A stretch of 64,000 nt of DNA from assembly GCA_964036155.1 (NCBI GenBank), contig OZ038422.1, positions 35,177,201-35,241,200 on the forward strand, written 5' to 3'. Below the pieces are notes generated by a model. The model was not told the DNA's origin, did not search any database, and saw nothing but the letters and a program-made list of their open reading frames with translations. The translations under genes were made by a program, and so were the position numbers. Positions 41,204 to 52,905 of the stretch are shown in pieces (within the stretch, counting starts at the first letter, position 1; every line of letters begins with the position of its first letter). The stretch comes from Diploscapter coronatus. Taxonomy: Eukaryota > Nematoda > Chromadorea > Rhabditida > Rhabditidae.

Positions 41204-41648
41204 TCAGACTAAAAGAGATACAGTAAAAAGTGCAAAAAATGAAAAATGAGAAAAAAAAAATAAATAAATAAAGAGGATAAAAACCCTCGCCAAATTGATC
41301 AAATTATGCAAAGGGGGATTGGCAAGTTGCATAAAGTGGTCAGGACAGATAAGGAGAGGAGAGAAGGTGGAGGAAATTAGCAGGTGGATATGATCGCGCA
41401 CATATCCATTGTCTGCCTCTCTCCATCTCTCTCGCTGTCTGTCTGTCTGTCTGTCTGTCTGCGAGATAGCAGATATACGTACGTGCCAAAAAGAATGGAA
41501 GCGTGCTTTTCTGTAAACCGCATACCTCGCATGCCCAGGGCTAGACTTTGACGCGTTAAATGTCGTGCACGCCAAAATTCGCTTAATTTTTCGAATTCTT
41601 GGATTTTCTTAATTTTATCGCGCAAAATTCAGAATTGGCTGCTGCAGA
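41204..41648. promoter_or_regulatory. Shared divergent upstream region, jmjd-2 / TEX10-like
   Basis: This 445-base interval separates two oppositely directed start codons. It contains a (TGTC)n tract at about 41440-41462 and a (CTCT)-rich run beside it. No TATA element is obvious. Inference from layout only. Confidence 0.45.
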
Positions 41649-43277
41649 ATGAAGAATGCGAAGAAAAAGAAGAAGGAAAACGAGGATTTCAAGAAGGTCA
41701 AACTGAAGGTCGGCAAGAAGCTCAAGAAGACCAACACGACCGACACCACTGTCAAAGGTAACGGGGAATAAAGAAGAACAGATGAAATGTGAAAACCGAT
41801 TGCAGCGAAGAAACTCGTACTGGTGAGCCAGTTGAAGGACAATGAAGTGAGCGCAAAAGCTGCCGACGAGCCACTCACAAAGAGGAAGCAGTCGATCGAG
41901 GACATCTGTAGGCAGTTGGGACACTACAGTAAGGTGGGCAGAATGAGTTATTCAGTTGAATTCCCACTTCTCAAAACCCGACTCGCAGAAAAAACCGTGC
42001 ACCTTTTCGAGAGAGAGAGAGAGAAGAAGACACGCTCTTTTCCTCACTCAATATACTATTTTTTTGCGGATCGAATTTTTAAAGGTCTGGTTGAATTGAA
42101 CCTGTCCGTATTGCAGAGCGTGAGGAGAGACGCCTTGATCGGCCTCAAGCAGCTCCTCTCTTCGCGGCCAGACTTCGTCCACTCACATCTCCGCTCGCTC
42201 ATTCCTGCAGTCGCCAGACTTATCAGTGATAACGTAAGAATTTGGAGAAGCACAAGGAGTGAATCCAACTGACTGTTCCTTGCAGACGAATACGGACGCG
42301 ACAACAGCAACTCTCCGCGCGTTGCTGCAGCAGATGTGTCGAGTCCCTGTTGATGTGCTTCGTCCCCACTTCCCTCTCCTCGTCACTCATATCCTCAGAG
42401 CTCTTTCTCACATGGAGATCAGGTCCATTTCAATAATTAACCAACCCAATAAACCCCCTTGCAGTGTGCGGAATCTGTCGATCTCGATTCTCTCGCAGCT
42501 GTTGCAGTCGCATCCCTCCCTGTGCAGAGGCACTGCAGACCTGTTCACCTACTTTGTCAATTTGCTGAGCAGCTCCAAGCGGCCCAACTGGAACTCGCCT
42601 CATTTCCTCGAGACAATCGGACATTTCATTAAGGCTCGCTTTCCACAACCAAACATCAATTGTGCTCTGAATATTTGCAGGCGCATCAACTCAACACGGC
42701 TGTTGAATTCAACGCGATCGAAGCCAATTTGAACCTTGAAGATGGAAAAATGGACAGAGCGATCAACTTATTGGAGATTTATCGAAATGTAAGCGATTTG
42801 TGGACTAGGAATAGTGCAATGAAAAGGTACGTGTCCAGTCAGACCCGTTCTACCTGCCCGTGCTGACGAGTACGTCCTCTGCTCTGTCGCCATTCGAATA
42901 CACAGCCAATCTGCTCGCCCTCAGCCAGGCAGTCACTCCCTTCGTGGCCGCTTCCATTATGGACGATACGAGTGGCGTCTTCCTCGATTCCACGCTCTCC
43001 ATCGTTCGACAGTTCGGGAAAGCTGTGCAAAACAGAAGATGCTCCTCTACGGAGGAGACGCAATTCAAAGTGAGTTGTTTTTTTACAGAAGAATCGAGAA
43101 TGAAATGAATGTTTGCAGAATACACTGAAGACACATTGGGAAGTGGTGCTGAAAGCTGCAGAAAAGAGGAAGAGCAGAAGAATCACAGAGGCGGTTGAAT
43201 GGGTCAGACAACTTGGCAATAATGGCAGGCAGAAACTGAAGAAGAAGAAGAAGAAACGGCTAGCTGTTATCGAGTAG
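41649..43277 (+). CDS. TEX10/IPI1-like pre-rRNA processing protein
   Basis: ATG at 41649, preceded immediately by GGCTGCTGCAGA, a likely trans-splice acceptor. The start MKNAKKKKKENEDFKKVKLK with VGKKLKKTNTTDTTVKG matches the conserved N-terminus of TEX10/Ipi1. Next come LVLVSQLKDNEVSAKAADEP, then helical-repeat exons: VRRDALIGLKQLLSSRPDFV, LIPAVARLISDN, TLRALLQQMCRVPVDVLRPH, SVRNLSISILSQLLQSHPSL and PNWNSPHFLETIGHFIKA. The protein ends with a basic tail (KLKKKKKKRLAVIE) and TAG at 43277. In yeast Ipi1 belongs to the Rix1 complex of 60S maturation; the human partner set is the 5FMC/rixosome. About eight exons. One intron (after GHYS) is almost entirely a family A fold-back element. Confidence 0.88.
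41967..42089. mobile_element. Fold-back MITE family A, copy in TEX10-like intron
   Basis: ACTTCTCAAAACCCGACTCG and TTGCGGATCGAATTTTTAAA are the ends. Inside lies a (GA)n run of about 20 bases and GCTCTTTTCCTCACTC. The element fills most of the intron. Confidence 0.82.
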
Positions 43278-44250
43278 GATTGTTTTTTCTTATCAATTTT
43301 TGTTGATTTACTTATTGTTGTTGAAAATGCAAGAGACAATAAACTTGTTCGTTTTTCTTGTACAAGTCCAACCAATATTCCCTTCATCTGAACTTGAACT
43401 CTCGTGAAATGGGAATGATTTCTGGCGTTCATGCTCTCTTCTATTTGTGCCGTTTCCATTCCAGACCCTGTTCTAATTCATTTAGTTCAAATTAGATTGA
43501 GTTGGGTAGCGAATTTACTACACGATTTGCCCCACCTGTTGGCTGATTGAATTTGGACGGCTTTTTGCAGAGATATTCGAGATATCCTTAGGGAAAACCC
43601 GTAGTATTCAGGCGGGAAAATAGCATTAAAATAGGTTATACTGTAAGAGTTCGATGGGATTAGTGAATAAGTGAAAGATTAGAGGAAGCAGAAACACGAG
43701 AGAGAATGACGAATGAAAAGAGTCTTCAAAGATTAGATAATATCTGCTTCAACGTACACATTTCATATCTCACCATCATCTACTCATGCTCGCAATGATA
43801 TCCTCCATCTTTCCTTTCGTAAATACAGAATTTCCATCTCCGAATATCAAAACAGCTGATTTCCGCTCTCACCTTATGCTGATTATCATATTTCCGGTTT
43901 TATCTGCTCATTTTCATCTGCAGCCTTATGTCTGCCAGTTTGTATGTTTCAACAGTAAACGTACAAAATCTGATCGAAGCATTAAACAGAATGAGGCGGT
44001 GCGTCACCAGCCTCGATATTTTCAGACTTGGAGAAGAATGTCTTCATATACAAATTCTGTTTTCCCCTCTCGTTTTTGTAGTTCGTTCAATTAGTCTTGG
44101 AGGACAAATGAAATCGGCCATTTTCATTTTCATCTTCATTTCCATATTGATATACTGCTTTTGAAGATGTTCGAAATCACTCACCCATATGTCATTTCAG
44201 ATTCGAATCGCGCGACTCGATCGGTGGGTTCCCCTCTTTGCAGCAACGCG
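43278..44250. other. Intergenic, no gene recognised
   Basis: About 970 bases between the TEX10-like stop and the start of the small secreted peptide. A 102-codon frame at 43786-44094 shows no motif. It contains the promoter of the downstream gene. Confidence 0.4.
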
Positions 44251-44954
44251 ATGCCCTTCCTTTCTTCTCTCCTCCTCCAAATGGCTGCCTTTCTGCTGTT
44301 CTTCGTCGTTCTCCTCACTGCCTGTGAGTTTGAAAGTTTCGAGTTCAGACAACCATATTCGTTCATTCATTTTTACCTCATTTTTCTGTAGTCAATTTTT
44401 ACTCCTATTCATATTCTCTTATTTTCTGTTTTGCTCCTTTCAACTAGTTAATCCTGTTAGATGCTGGATTTACCTTGTTCCCCCAGCCAAAGTGCGTCAT
44501 CCATCTGCTAGTAGTTTGTTTTCCTCCCGATTGCTCTATCTTCAAAACATCGAAATGTGTGGCTGATATTCACGTGTTCCGTTCAGATCCGTTTGCCTCA
44601 CTAGACGATGTGAGGGCCATTGACTTGGAGGACCCCCGTCACTATTACAATCTCGATTATAATAGAATTCCCGAGAAAACGCAGAGGGAGGAGAGACTCA
44701 ATTCGTTTCTCAGACAATCGGTGAGTGGCAAAGTGAAAAACATGCAAAATTGTAGTAAGGAGAATGAGAATTGCATTGTTGGAGTTTAGCAATTGCGTTA
44801 CCATAAATTGGACATGAGCGGATTGCGTCGACAGATGATCGACGACATGGGGGCGATCTACGACAGAAAGAACAAACAAGCAAATGCTAGACAGACTACT
44901 ACTACTACTACTACATTCGAAATGAAGAACGACCTTTCATCGCCAACAAAGTGA
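44251..44954 (+). CDS. Small secreted peptide precursor, unrecognised
   Basis: Three exons. The ATG at 44251 follows CTCTTTGCAG (about 44233-44242), a likely trans-splice acceptor. Exon 1 encodes MPFLSSLLLQMAAFLLFFVV then LLTA, a typical signal peptide, and stops at CTGCCT|GTGAGT. Exon 2 (from about 44587) reads YPFASLDDVRAIDLEDPRHY then NLDYNRIPEKTQREERLNSF. Exon 3 (from about 44790) reads QLRYHKLDMSGLRRQMIDDM then GAIYDRKNKQ and a run of seven Thr before TGA at 44954. No Cys in the mature part. Basic sites (REER, RR, RKNK) could be processing sites, so a neuropeptide-like role is possible, but I do not recognise the family. Splice phases are consistent. Confidence 0.65.
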
Positions 44955-45080
44955 CCACATACAATTGTCTATTTCTATCTATAGCTATATTACTACTACT
45001 ACTATATGTCTATTTTGTAATGAAGTAATGTTAACAGTTTTATTCGTCGACTTATAAATTATTGAACCAACAAGTTTCGA

Positions 45081-45222
45081 CCAGACGTTGGGGCGTTTTC
45101 CACTGCAAAATTTGGTCATCATCTCTCGTCCCGTTATTAAGGATAGTAATTGCAAAGTTGACTGGAACAATTCACCGCTTAAAGGGATATTTGCGGTGGA
45201 AAACGTCCCAACGTCTGGCTTC
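45081..45222. mobile_element. Fold-back element at msra-1 3' end
   Basis: CCAGACGTTGGGGCGTTTTC then CACTGCAAA at the left and TTTGCGGTGGAAAACGTCCC then AACGTCTGG at the right. Inverted repeats of about 29 bases with three mismatches. It abuts the msra-1 stop codon at 45228. Confidence 0.8.
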
Positions 45223-45227
45223 GATGT

Positions 45228-46181
45228 CTAATGGCAATTCCTGGGATCTCCACCTGCCAATGCAAAATCGTGTATCTTTTTGACAAGCTCGTCACTCAAG
45301 TTGTGCTCCTTTTTGAGTTGTTCTAGCTCAGAAAAGTCCGTGTAACCAGCCGCGTAAGCATTCAGCTAAATTTGCAGAGAATTGCCTAGAAAATATGGGA
45401 AAATGGGCAACTTGGAGACCGCAAAGCCACGAGAGGCAAGAGCCATTGAGAAATAGTGTGGGAAAAGAAAACCTAGCATCTCCCCACACCCTACCCTAAT
45501 TCTATACTATTTCCCCTATGTCTTGTGTCTCGTGGTCTCGCGGTTTCCAAAAAGCTGGGAGAGACTGACTTTTGTAGCGAGAAGAGAGTCGGCCACTTGC
45601 TCGTCTGTCAGATGGAGCGACTCGAAAATGTCCCTTTTGCATCTGAGCCAGTACTTCTGGTGGTAATCCTCAGCCTGGTAGAACACATCAATCGGCTCTA
45701 TGTATGTCTCTATATCCTCGTGTTTCTTCTCTTCCCTTTGCTTTGTTTCTTCAGCAATCTGCAATTCTTTTCTTTTCCTTCTCCCTCTCCTCTCCTTCTC
45801 CTTGCCTTTTTCTGCTCATCATTCGCATAGAGAATGGCAGACTGGTACTGTTTCTTCCGAGGGCCAACAGGGTCGTGATGGCTCCAGAAGAAGTCCACCA
45901 ATTCCCTGTAGGAAAGCACAGAGGGATCGAATTTAACTTCAGTGACTTCTAAACTGTTCATTTTGCTGACTTGCCACCTTCCCACTCACCAGTATGGTCG
46001 GCGATGCCTTTGTAGGTCGGATTCTTCGTCTTCCCACCAGCATAGCCAACTCGCGTGTTGTGAACCCCTTTGAGCTGAAAACAGGAATCTGTATGATTGA
46101 CACGAGAAATAAGCGAGCCTTTGCAAAAACGGATTCGCCCCAGAAGCACTGCATGCCGAAATAGGCCTTTTCCAAGCCCAT
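45228..46181 (-). CDS. msra-1: Peptide methionine sulfoxide reductase A
   Basis: ATG at 46181. Exon 1 begins MGLEKAYFGMQCFWGESVFA, holding the catalytic Cys in the GCFWG-type motif (here QCFWGE). The next exons read GVHNTRVGYAGGKTKNPTYK then GIADHTG, followed by SLEVTEVKFDPSVLSYRELV, then HHDPVGPRKKQYQSAILYAN with DEQKK. A charged insertion (QIAEETKQREEKKHED) precedes VFYQAEDYHQKYWLRCK, the usual AEDYHQ block. A final exon reads LNAYAAGYTDFSELEQLKKE and ends GGDPRNCH at 45228. All MsrA landmarks are present. The enzyme reduces methionine-S-sulfoxide in oxidised proteins. The last intron contains a fold-back element. It converges with the small secreted peptide gene. Confidence 0.93.
45410..45552. 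mobile_element. Fold-back element in last msra-1 intron
   Basis: TTGGAGACCGCAAAGCCACG at the left pairs with CGTGGTCTCGCGGTTTCCAA at the right. Inner parts GAAATAGTGTGGGAAAAG and ATACTATTTCCCC also pair. Confidence 0.78.
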
Positions 46182-46949
46182 TTTTAGTCGAGCAGCCGTC
46201 GAAAAGCGAAGAAAAGACGTCTGAATTGGAACAAGGGTTTAACAATGCAGAATTGTAGTGCATGGTAAGCAGAAATGGTCAATAAAGCGAGGGCCTGAGA
46301 CTGGCTGATAAGAAATGAAGAAAATGATCAGCTGGAGGAAAGGGGAGAAGAGAAATAAAGAAGGCTACGCTACGATATGGCCTTCTTCATTCCTCTTCTT
46401 CCTTCTCTTCGAATGAACAGTCTGATTGCCGAAATTGCCTTGTTTGCATCAGAAATCGCACAACAAAGTAAGCAATATTCAATTCTGTCTGTAACAGAAG
46501 AAATCAACAATGTCACTGACTTTCATAAAAACCAGTTAAATCATTTTATTCATTTGGCAAAGATGATCGTTCAATGAAAATTCTAGTGTTTTCTAGTCGA
46601 ACGTCTAAAACGAACCTGACAAAACACAGCTGCATAATTCTATTCCAATTTCTCAACTACAAAACTTCAAATAAAATAATTGCCATTACGAAAAAAGAAA
46701 AGCTCGTACACTTTTCATCTTTCTTCGAGTGATTCTCATCAATAAAAGCTTGAAGATGATGATAAATTTTTAAAGGGAGAATACGATTTATCTTATTTCT
46801 AACTAAAAAAGGAGATTACTGAGGGTATTATGAGATAGTTAGAACTTCACAAAATAAGAGGAAATAGCTAGAACTAGAAGCAGAACAACCTGAAGAATAG
46901 GAGAGTCGATCGCTCGATTGCTGACTGGATTGTCGTCTATGGAAGTGTG
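46182..46949. other. Intergenic, no gene recognised
   Basis: About 770 bases between the msra-1 start and the MTCH stop. A 66-codon plus-strand frame at 46377-46577 has no supporting feature. Confidence 0.4.
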
Positions 46950-49276
46950 TTACGCGAAGTACTTGGTGGAAGCATAGAGCTGTCTGTCTGCACCGACAGT
47001 GACTGCGCCAGTCTGTTCGCGAAGGAACAGACGAGCGCCACGTTTGAGGCCGTGCGGATGGAGATAGTCCCACGCGTTGTGCCAATTCGAGAAGGTCGGC
47101 GAGTAGGGCAGGAACGAGACCGCAAGACCTGCAAGTTGACTATTCAAAAAGAGGAATAGGAGAGAAATCTATATTTGTGGACCATAGACTGCTTTATTTT
47201 AGGCCGACTTTCAAAACTCAATCCACAGAAAAAGTATCATATCGAGAGAAAAAGAGCGTCTTTTTTATCTTTCGAAAAGGTCACTACTTTTTTTCGAGAC
47301 GAGTTTTTAGATGAAAGGGGCCTTTTCGAAAATTCTGCTAAATTTCACACGAAACGCATACAGAAAGAATGAAACATCATTCATCTGCTCTCGTTTGGAA
47401 GAGAGGAAAATGTGAAAATTCACGGCTGCCCCTTTGTATGCTGTTATTTCGCAGAATTCTGAGAAGGCACATCTCATCTCAATAAGTTTGCATTGCTTCT
47501 TCAACATTACCTGATCCGACAACACCCATCACAGTGCTGACGACGCTGTACGGGTGGCCGAACGAGTTGAGCACGAATGGAATGGCCGCGTGCACGAATG
47601 TGCGCAGATCCTTCAGCTCCTGAAATCACCATTTCATTTTCTGTATTAAAATTAAAATTGCAAAATTCCATAACAATCTCTCATAACTCGATCCGCAAAT
47701 CGACTCGCAGAAAAAGTGCGTTGTATTGAGAGAGGAAAAGAACATTTCGTATTTTTCTCTCGCGAAACGATGTGCTATTTTCTGCGGGTCGAGTTGTGAG
47801 GAGTCGGTTTCACAGGACTTCTTGAATAATACACAGGAAACGCGGATACACACTTGAAAAGAATAGACCTGACAGATGAAAACTAGAATGAAAATAAATA
47901 GGGATAGAATATGGTCGGACCATTTCATGAGTTCATAATGACGCCCACCAAATCGTGGTGCACATTTTGAGACAAAGATTAGCCTACCACCGTATCACAT
48001 CCCTATTCATAATGGAATGCTCGAGATATGTTCTTCTGAAGCGTGTGCCCATGTGCTCTTGATTTGGGTGACTTGCCTTCTTTCCCTTCTCGTTCTTGAC
48101 GTTCTCGACGATTCCACTGCGCAGAATGGCTCGCTCCATCGCCCAAATGCCGAAGTGAACTCCAAAAATGACGATCGTCTCGCCCACGATTTGGGGCACA
48201 AGACCACTGAAATGGATAATCACATAGTGGGGGAAGGTGTGTTGTGAAATTCAACCTGAACAACCCGCCAGGGCCCTCCTGCAGGCCGATGAGTCGCAGC
48301 GAAGGGAACACACTGGTGTATTTGGTCTCGTTGCCAATCAACTGTGCGATTTGTCTGATCATCACGACTGCAAACAGACAATGCAATTACTTTGGAAGAA
48401 GCGAATGTAAACGACAACTGAGAAATGACGGGACAACATGAAGACGTGAGCTATCTTTGTCCACTATCATATCTCTAACTATAGCTTACGTCATCACGTC
48501 ATTTCAAAATTGCCAACGTGAACAGACCAGTGAATGGCCTCGCGGCAGTGACGGCCACACAGCGAATGACCGTGTCCCTCATGGCGTGTCTGAGAGCGCG
48601 TCTGAAGGAGTCGTGGTCGGTCAGATCCTCCTCCTCGACGTCCTCGTTCTCCTTGGGTCCTCCAATGGTCGGGTAGTGCGTATCGATGAACTGCGTGGCC
48701 TTGTACGCGGCAATGCCCTGCACGGCCAGTCCCACCAGTGCACTGTCGATGCCCGTGAACAACACCTTCACTCCACGGTCCTTGGCCAGTTGATGGACTG
48801 CAAGTGGGATGGGTTGAATGAGTGAATAAGTGCTCAGACCTAGGCAGAGCTTGAGCCAAATTTTCCGCTAAAATTCTCATGCATACCCCTTTGTGTATCA
48901 TTTCTCTATTATCGAAAAATTTGTCAAGCGTACCCTCGCCCCCTAAAACATCTTAAACTGATTGAAAGTCTGCCTAGCTAGGTCTGAATGCATTGATGCA
49001 TTGAGAATGACGACTGACTGTAGCTGAACACATTGGGCAGGAAGTAGGCGTTGCGGCCTGCGCAGATGAACACTCTGCCAGTGGACAGGGGAAAGGGCTC
49101 GTGACCCAGTTGGATGAGAGTGCGTGCGGAAGTCAGCGGGTGCGTCACTCCAGCGGCCACGCTCTTCAGGGCCAGGCTCTTCACGAATTTCTCCTCAAAC
49201 AGTCATCATTGCATTGTACAGTGTGCATTTTGCAGACCTCTTCCGGAGACAGGACGGCCTCGCGATTCTCTGCCAT
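46950..49276 (-). CDS. mtch-1: Mitochondrial carrier homologue MTCH1/2
   Basis: ATG at 49276 (MAENREAVLSPEE). Next comes LALKSVAAGVTHPLTSARTL then IQLGHEPFPL, GRNAYFLPNVFSY, HPL-type carrier signatures, VAVTAARPFTGLFTLAI, DSALVGLAVQGIAAYKATQF, VVMIRQIAQLIGNETKYTSV, EGPGGLFSGLVPQIVGETIV, IKSTWAHASEEHI and HAAIPFVLNSFGHPYSVVST. It ends GLAVSFLPYSPTFSNWHNAW then LHPHGLKRGARLFLREQTGA and YASTKYFA at 46950. This is the order of human MTCH2, a SLC25-derived protein of the mitochondrial outer membrane that acts as a tail-anchor insertase. The acidic insert (KENEDVEEEDLTDHD) lies between repeats. Introns hold two family A elements and one family B element. Confidence 0.9.
47202..47317. mobile_element. 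Fold-back MITE family A, degenerate copy in mtch-1 intron
   Basis: GACTTTCAAAACTCAATCCA with CAGAAAAAGTATCATATCGA and a diverged right arm (TTTTTCGAGACGAGTTTTTA). More mismatched than the other copies. Confidence 0.65.
47677..47808. mobile_element. Fold-back MITE family A, copy in mtch-1 intron
   Basis: CTCATAACTCGATCCGCAAA and TTTCTGCGGGTCGAGTTGTG then AGGAG are the arms. GAGAGAGGAAAAGAACAT and TTTTTCTCTCGCGAAACG form the core. Confidence 0.82.
48413..48515. mobile_element. Fold-back MITE family B, copy in mtch-1 intron
   Basis: CTGAGAAATGACGGGACAAC then GACGTGAGCTAT at the left and ATAGCTTACGTCATCACGTC then ATTTCAAAATTGCC at the right. Same ends as 40644-40770. Confidence 0.8.
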
Positions 49277-50592
49277 TTCCGTCGCAGAAATGTGCTGCTG
49301 AAAATAGATAAATAAAGCGAAGAAAAGAACGAAAAGAGTAAAAAGCAGAAGAAACAGAATGAGTTGTAAATAGAGCGAGCAAATCGATATGACAAGGAGA
49401 AGAGAAGAGAGGAAGATAGAGGGTCAATGACTTGACAGAGATAATTGAGATAGAGCTGGGGTACGAGTAGAGAGCAATTAAGTGATAACTAGGCTAATTA
49501 TCGATAGTTAACGCAGAAAAAGCGGGAGCATGATGCAAAATGAAAATGAAATGGCTCGGAATGCAGCCAATACATGCAATGTAAAGGCAATGCATCCAGA
49601 TGTGCAAAGGGATGAAGACGCACTGCACTATGTGCGACTAATATTATAATTTTGATGAGGGGAAATTCGCTGACTAGCGACTGTAGTGATGTGAAGCGAG
49701 GGAGACGCGTTTCCAAAGAGATTTTGACGAAAGTTTGGGAATGATAAAAACCCATAGAAACTTCAGAATGTTCCAGGAACAAGCAAAGAAATCCAAACAA
49801 ACGTCTTTACAAGAAAAAGGGTTTCAGATGGTCGTCTTCAGAAATTCATATCCTTGGATGCACTGATCCGTTTTTCATGCGGCTTTTTCCTATAACTTGA
49901 TTAGCCCATCAGATTTTGAGAAAAATACTTTCATAACTCTAGCTTCACATCGGGAATATCACTTGCATCCTCTACATATAAATCTTTAAATTTTATCTTT
50001 GTTGTCGTGAAATCAAAATTACGAAATATGCTAATTGGACGATAGCGATTTAATGAGATCTTTCGATTTTTATAAAATTCAGTACTTTGGACTTTGAAAT
50101 GCAGATGATAATACTTTGCAGTTATTGATATTTGAATAGGCTAAGATCAGCAGCATTTAAATTCCGTTAAAGTCATCATTAATGCATATTTGATTTGACT
50201 TGATATTAGAAAAATTAATTACAATAGACACCATTAATCGGGAAATTCCATCTGTCGATTTGCAAAACTGATGAACTTTATATTTTACTTGTCTTTTTCA
50301 ATTAAATGGCTCTTTTCTGTGCATAAATGATAAATAAATTTGAAAAATCATCTGTCCTTTGAACTCCATCGACTATAAAGACCGGTGAGCAGACTCTTTT
50401 GACTTATCAAATTCAAGTTATGTTCGTATCAGGGTTATTTTATTTAGCCAAACCACAATTTAACCTGTCAAAACAATTGTTAAGATATATTTTATCTGAA
50501 CCTACATTCATTCCAGGAAATTTCTTGTTGTGCGAAATAGTTATTAGTTCTGATAGATCTTCTTATATCGATTTATAGCAAATAGCACCAAT
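49277..50592. other. Upstream flank of mtch-1 and of the receptor gene
   Basis: From about 49.7 kb the base composition becomes clearly more A+T-rich, and stays so to about 56.2 kb. It contains one copy of a dispersed direct repeat (49737-49980). No gene is supported. Confidence 0.45.
49737..49980 (+). repeat. Direct repeat, left copy
   Basis: About 245 bases from GGGAATGATAAAAACCCATA to ATCACTTGCATCCTCTACAT. A diverged copy in the same orientation is at 55114-55360. Shared strings include GAAACTTCAGAATGTTCC, GTCTTTACAAGAAAAAGG, CTTCAGAAATTCAT, CACTGATCCGTT and AAAAATACTTTCATAACTCT. Confidence 0.85.
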
Positions 50593-52905
50593 ATGGAAGT
50601 TGATAGTAAGTGATTATATTACTTCAAAATTGTTCGTGATTTTACTAAAGAAATTATGGGGTGCTGGAATTGTCACAACATGGTTTTTGGAAGGATGTGT
50701 AGCATTATTCACAAAAAAAATCTTCGTTGGATAACGCTACACTTCTAAATCATGTTGTGTCGTTATGATAATTCCAAATCATCGAAATTGCAAAGCCTAA
50801 TAAAACGTTTCAGCTAGGGATATACTTAGGATAACAGCAAAATCTGTTCTTGTCCTATTTTTATTATTTTTATGTTTTGGAATACCTGCTCTAATACTAC
50901 AAATTTTAATGGCATATTCCTTTCGCATTACTGATGAAAAACAAGAGGTAAGTCACTTTATTTTTGCAGTAAAATGTGTTTATGGCAATCAGTAAATATT
51001 AAATTGACATTAACCATTAATTTGAAACTATTTTATCTAGAGAAAACTTCTTTTTCAATGATAAAACTAGTCTTTAATTTCTCCAATATTTTCCTAGCAA
51101 TGCTTTTCATCAAAATGTGAGATCTGGGAATGTTATCAAAAATCATTGTGACAATTTACCTATTTAAAATGGCTATTGAATGGAAGAATTAAATGAAATA
51201 TTAGGAAATGGTGCGAAGAAAATAAGAAAAACTAAACATCTTTCATCACACCGTTCAAAATAAATGACGAAAAATTCTAACATTCCTTTACCTTTCTCTT
51301 AATTCACATTTACTTAATAGTAATTCGACTATTGTTAAATGATTAATTTCAGGCACCATATTATCCGATAATAATCAAATTTCGTATATTTTCATATTTG
51401 TTGGTTGTTGTTTTAATTGTTATATTTTTTTGGTGGGTATGGGTAGTAGTACTTGCAAATATAGGCTCAAACGGCAAGTACATCACGTATTACAAATTAT
51501 CTTTTTACTAAGTTCTTAATCTTTTTCTTGCATGTTCTTAACAACAAGACTGAGTTAGTTTAAAAGTGACAAGTAATAATATATTTCATCATTCTATACA
51601 GATTCGAACGATAGAAACTCCTCTAAAACTTTATTAAATTGAATAAATTATATACATATATTTTATTTTAGGAAATCAAATAATTGCGTGCTACTTTGCT
51701 GTTGAAATGATGATTACTCTTGTCATGTCTATAATTTCTTTCTCTGTATTAACACCATTTATTTGCTACTCATTATCATTATTGAATATATGCCTAGTTT
51801 TACAAAGATATGCATTGTTGTATGAAAATGAAACACTTACGAAAATTCTGACCAAGTAGGTTTCAGTATGAAGCATCGGTTTGAAATAGAATTATGACTA
51901 GAAAGGGATCGGGGGTAGACCAGAATAAAATTTTTTTAATTTTCGGAACCGAAATCAGAATTCCGGCCCACCCCTGGAAGGGATAGTAAAAATTACTTTT
52001 CTATTGAAATTCAAAATGTAGTGCACTTTATTCAGGGCACATGATGATAACATACCCTATTTAATCAAAAATTTAGAAATTACCTGCACAAAATCATATT
52101 CACTATTTCAAGCTTCAGTGGCATTATTTCAGCTATTCAAGTACCAATAATTTTCGACCTTCTCTATTTTAAAAGTGATCATTCATATGTAAAATATGTG
52201 CAGGTTAGTGAATAATATATCGTAAATTAATTGATTATCAAATTTCTTCTTAGCTAATTGGTATGAGCATCGATATGTGTGCACTTCTTTCGACATTTAC
52301 ATATTTTGTATTTTATCATAAAATTCAAAGCCTTGCAAAATTATCAAGTCGAAATTATGGATCAGAAAATCGACGAATGCTATATCAGATGGTGCCATTT
52401 GTTTTCCAGCACGTAAATTTTGTCATTCTTTGTGAAAAGTTTCCGTAAAGCCTCTAATTGAAATCCCGTGGTTTCAGTCTCAACTCCTATTTTAGGGGGG
52501 TTTCGACTATAGAGATTTTACGGTATTTAAAATATGTATTTTTTTTAGATTTTATCTCTATTCTTAACCAGCTCCATGTTATTTAAATATGAACATTTAT
52601 TGGTTGATCTTATGCCTTTCGAAAGTGATCCTGAAAACTTACCATTTAATGTAATATGCAACTATATTTGTATAAAATTGATCGATGCATATTTGTGGTC
52701 AATAACGATACCGCTCTCATTTATAATTTCTAGCCCTGCCAGACGAAAAGCTATACGCAACCTACTTCGCATTCGGTGAGAAATGAACGTTTCTTGGTAA
52801 TTTTATTATGAGATGATCATTCTGTTTAGAAGAAAAGGACAAATTTCATCACAATCACTCGTCCAAGTCTCGACTGTGGGACGGTCAACAATGACTCAAG
52901 TTTGA
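50593..52905 (+). CDS. Nematode serpentine (seven-helix) receptor, chemoreceptor-like
   Basis: Eight exons join in frame: 50593-50605, 50814-50947, 51353-51473, 51672-51855, 52077-52203, 52254-52412, 52549-52775, 52830-52905. Total 1041 nt, 346 residues. Hydrophobic segments in order: SVLVLFLLFLCFGIPALILQ; FSYLLVVVLIVIFFWWVWVV; AVEMMITLVMSIISFSVLTP with ICYSLSLLNICLVL; IIFTISSFSGIISAIQVPII; LIGMSIDMCALLSTFTYFVF; MVPFVFQHILSLFLTSSMLF; LIDAYLWSITIPLSFIISS. The tail is basic then Ser/Thr-rich (PARRKAIRNLLRIR, SSQSLVQVSTVGRSTMTQV). The intron after exon 3 starts GCAAGT, a GC-AG intron. Size and layout fit the large nematode chemoreceptor families, but I cannot assign one. Such receptors act in sensory neuron cilia. 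The first coding exon is only 13 bases and could be incomplete upstream. Confidence 0.78.
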
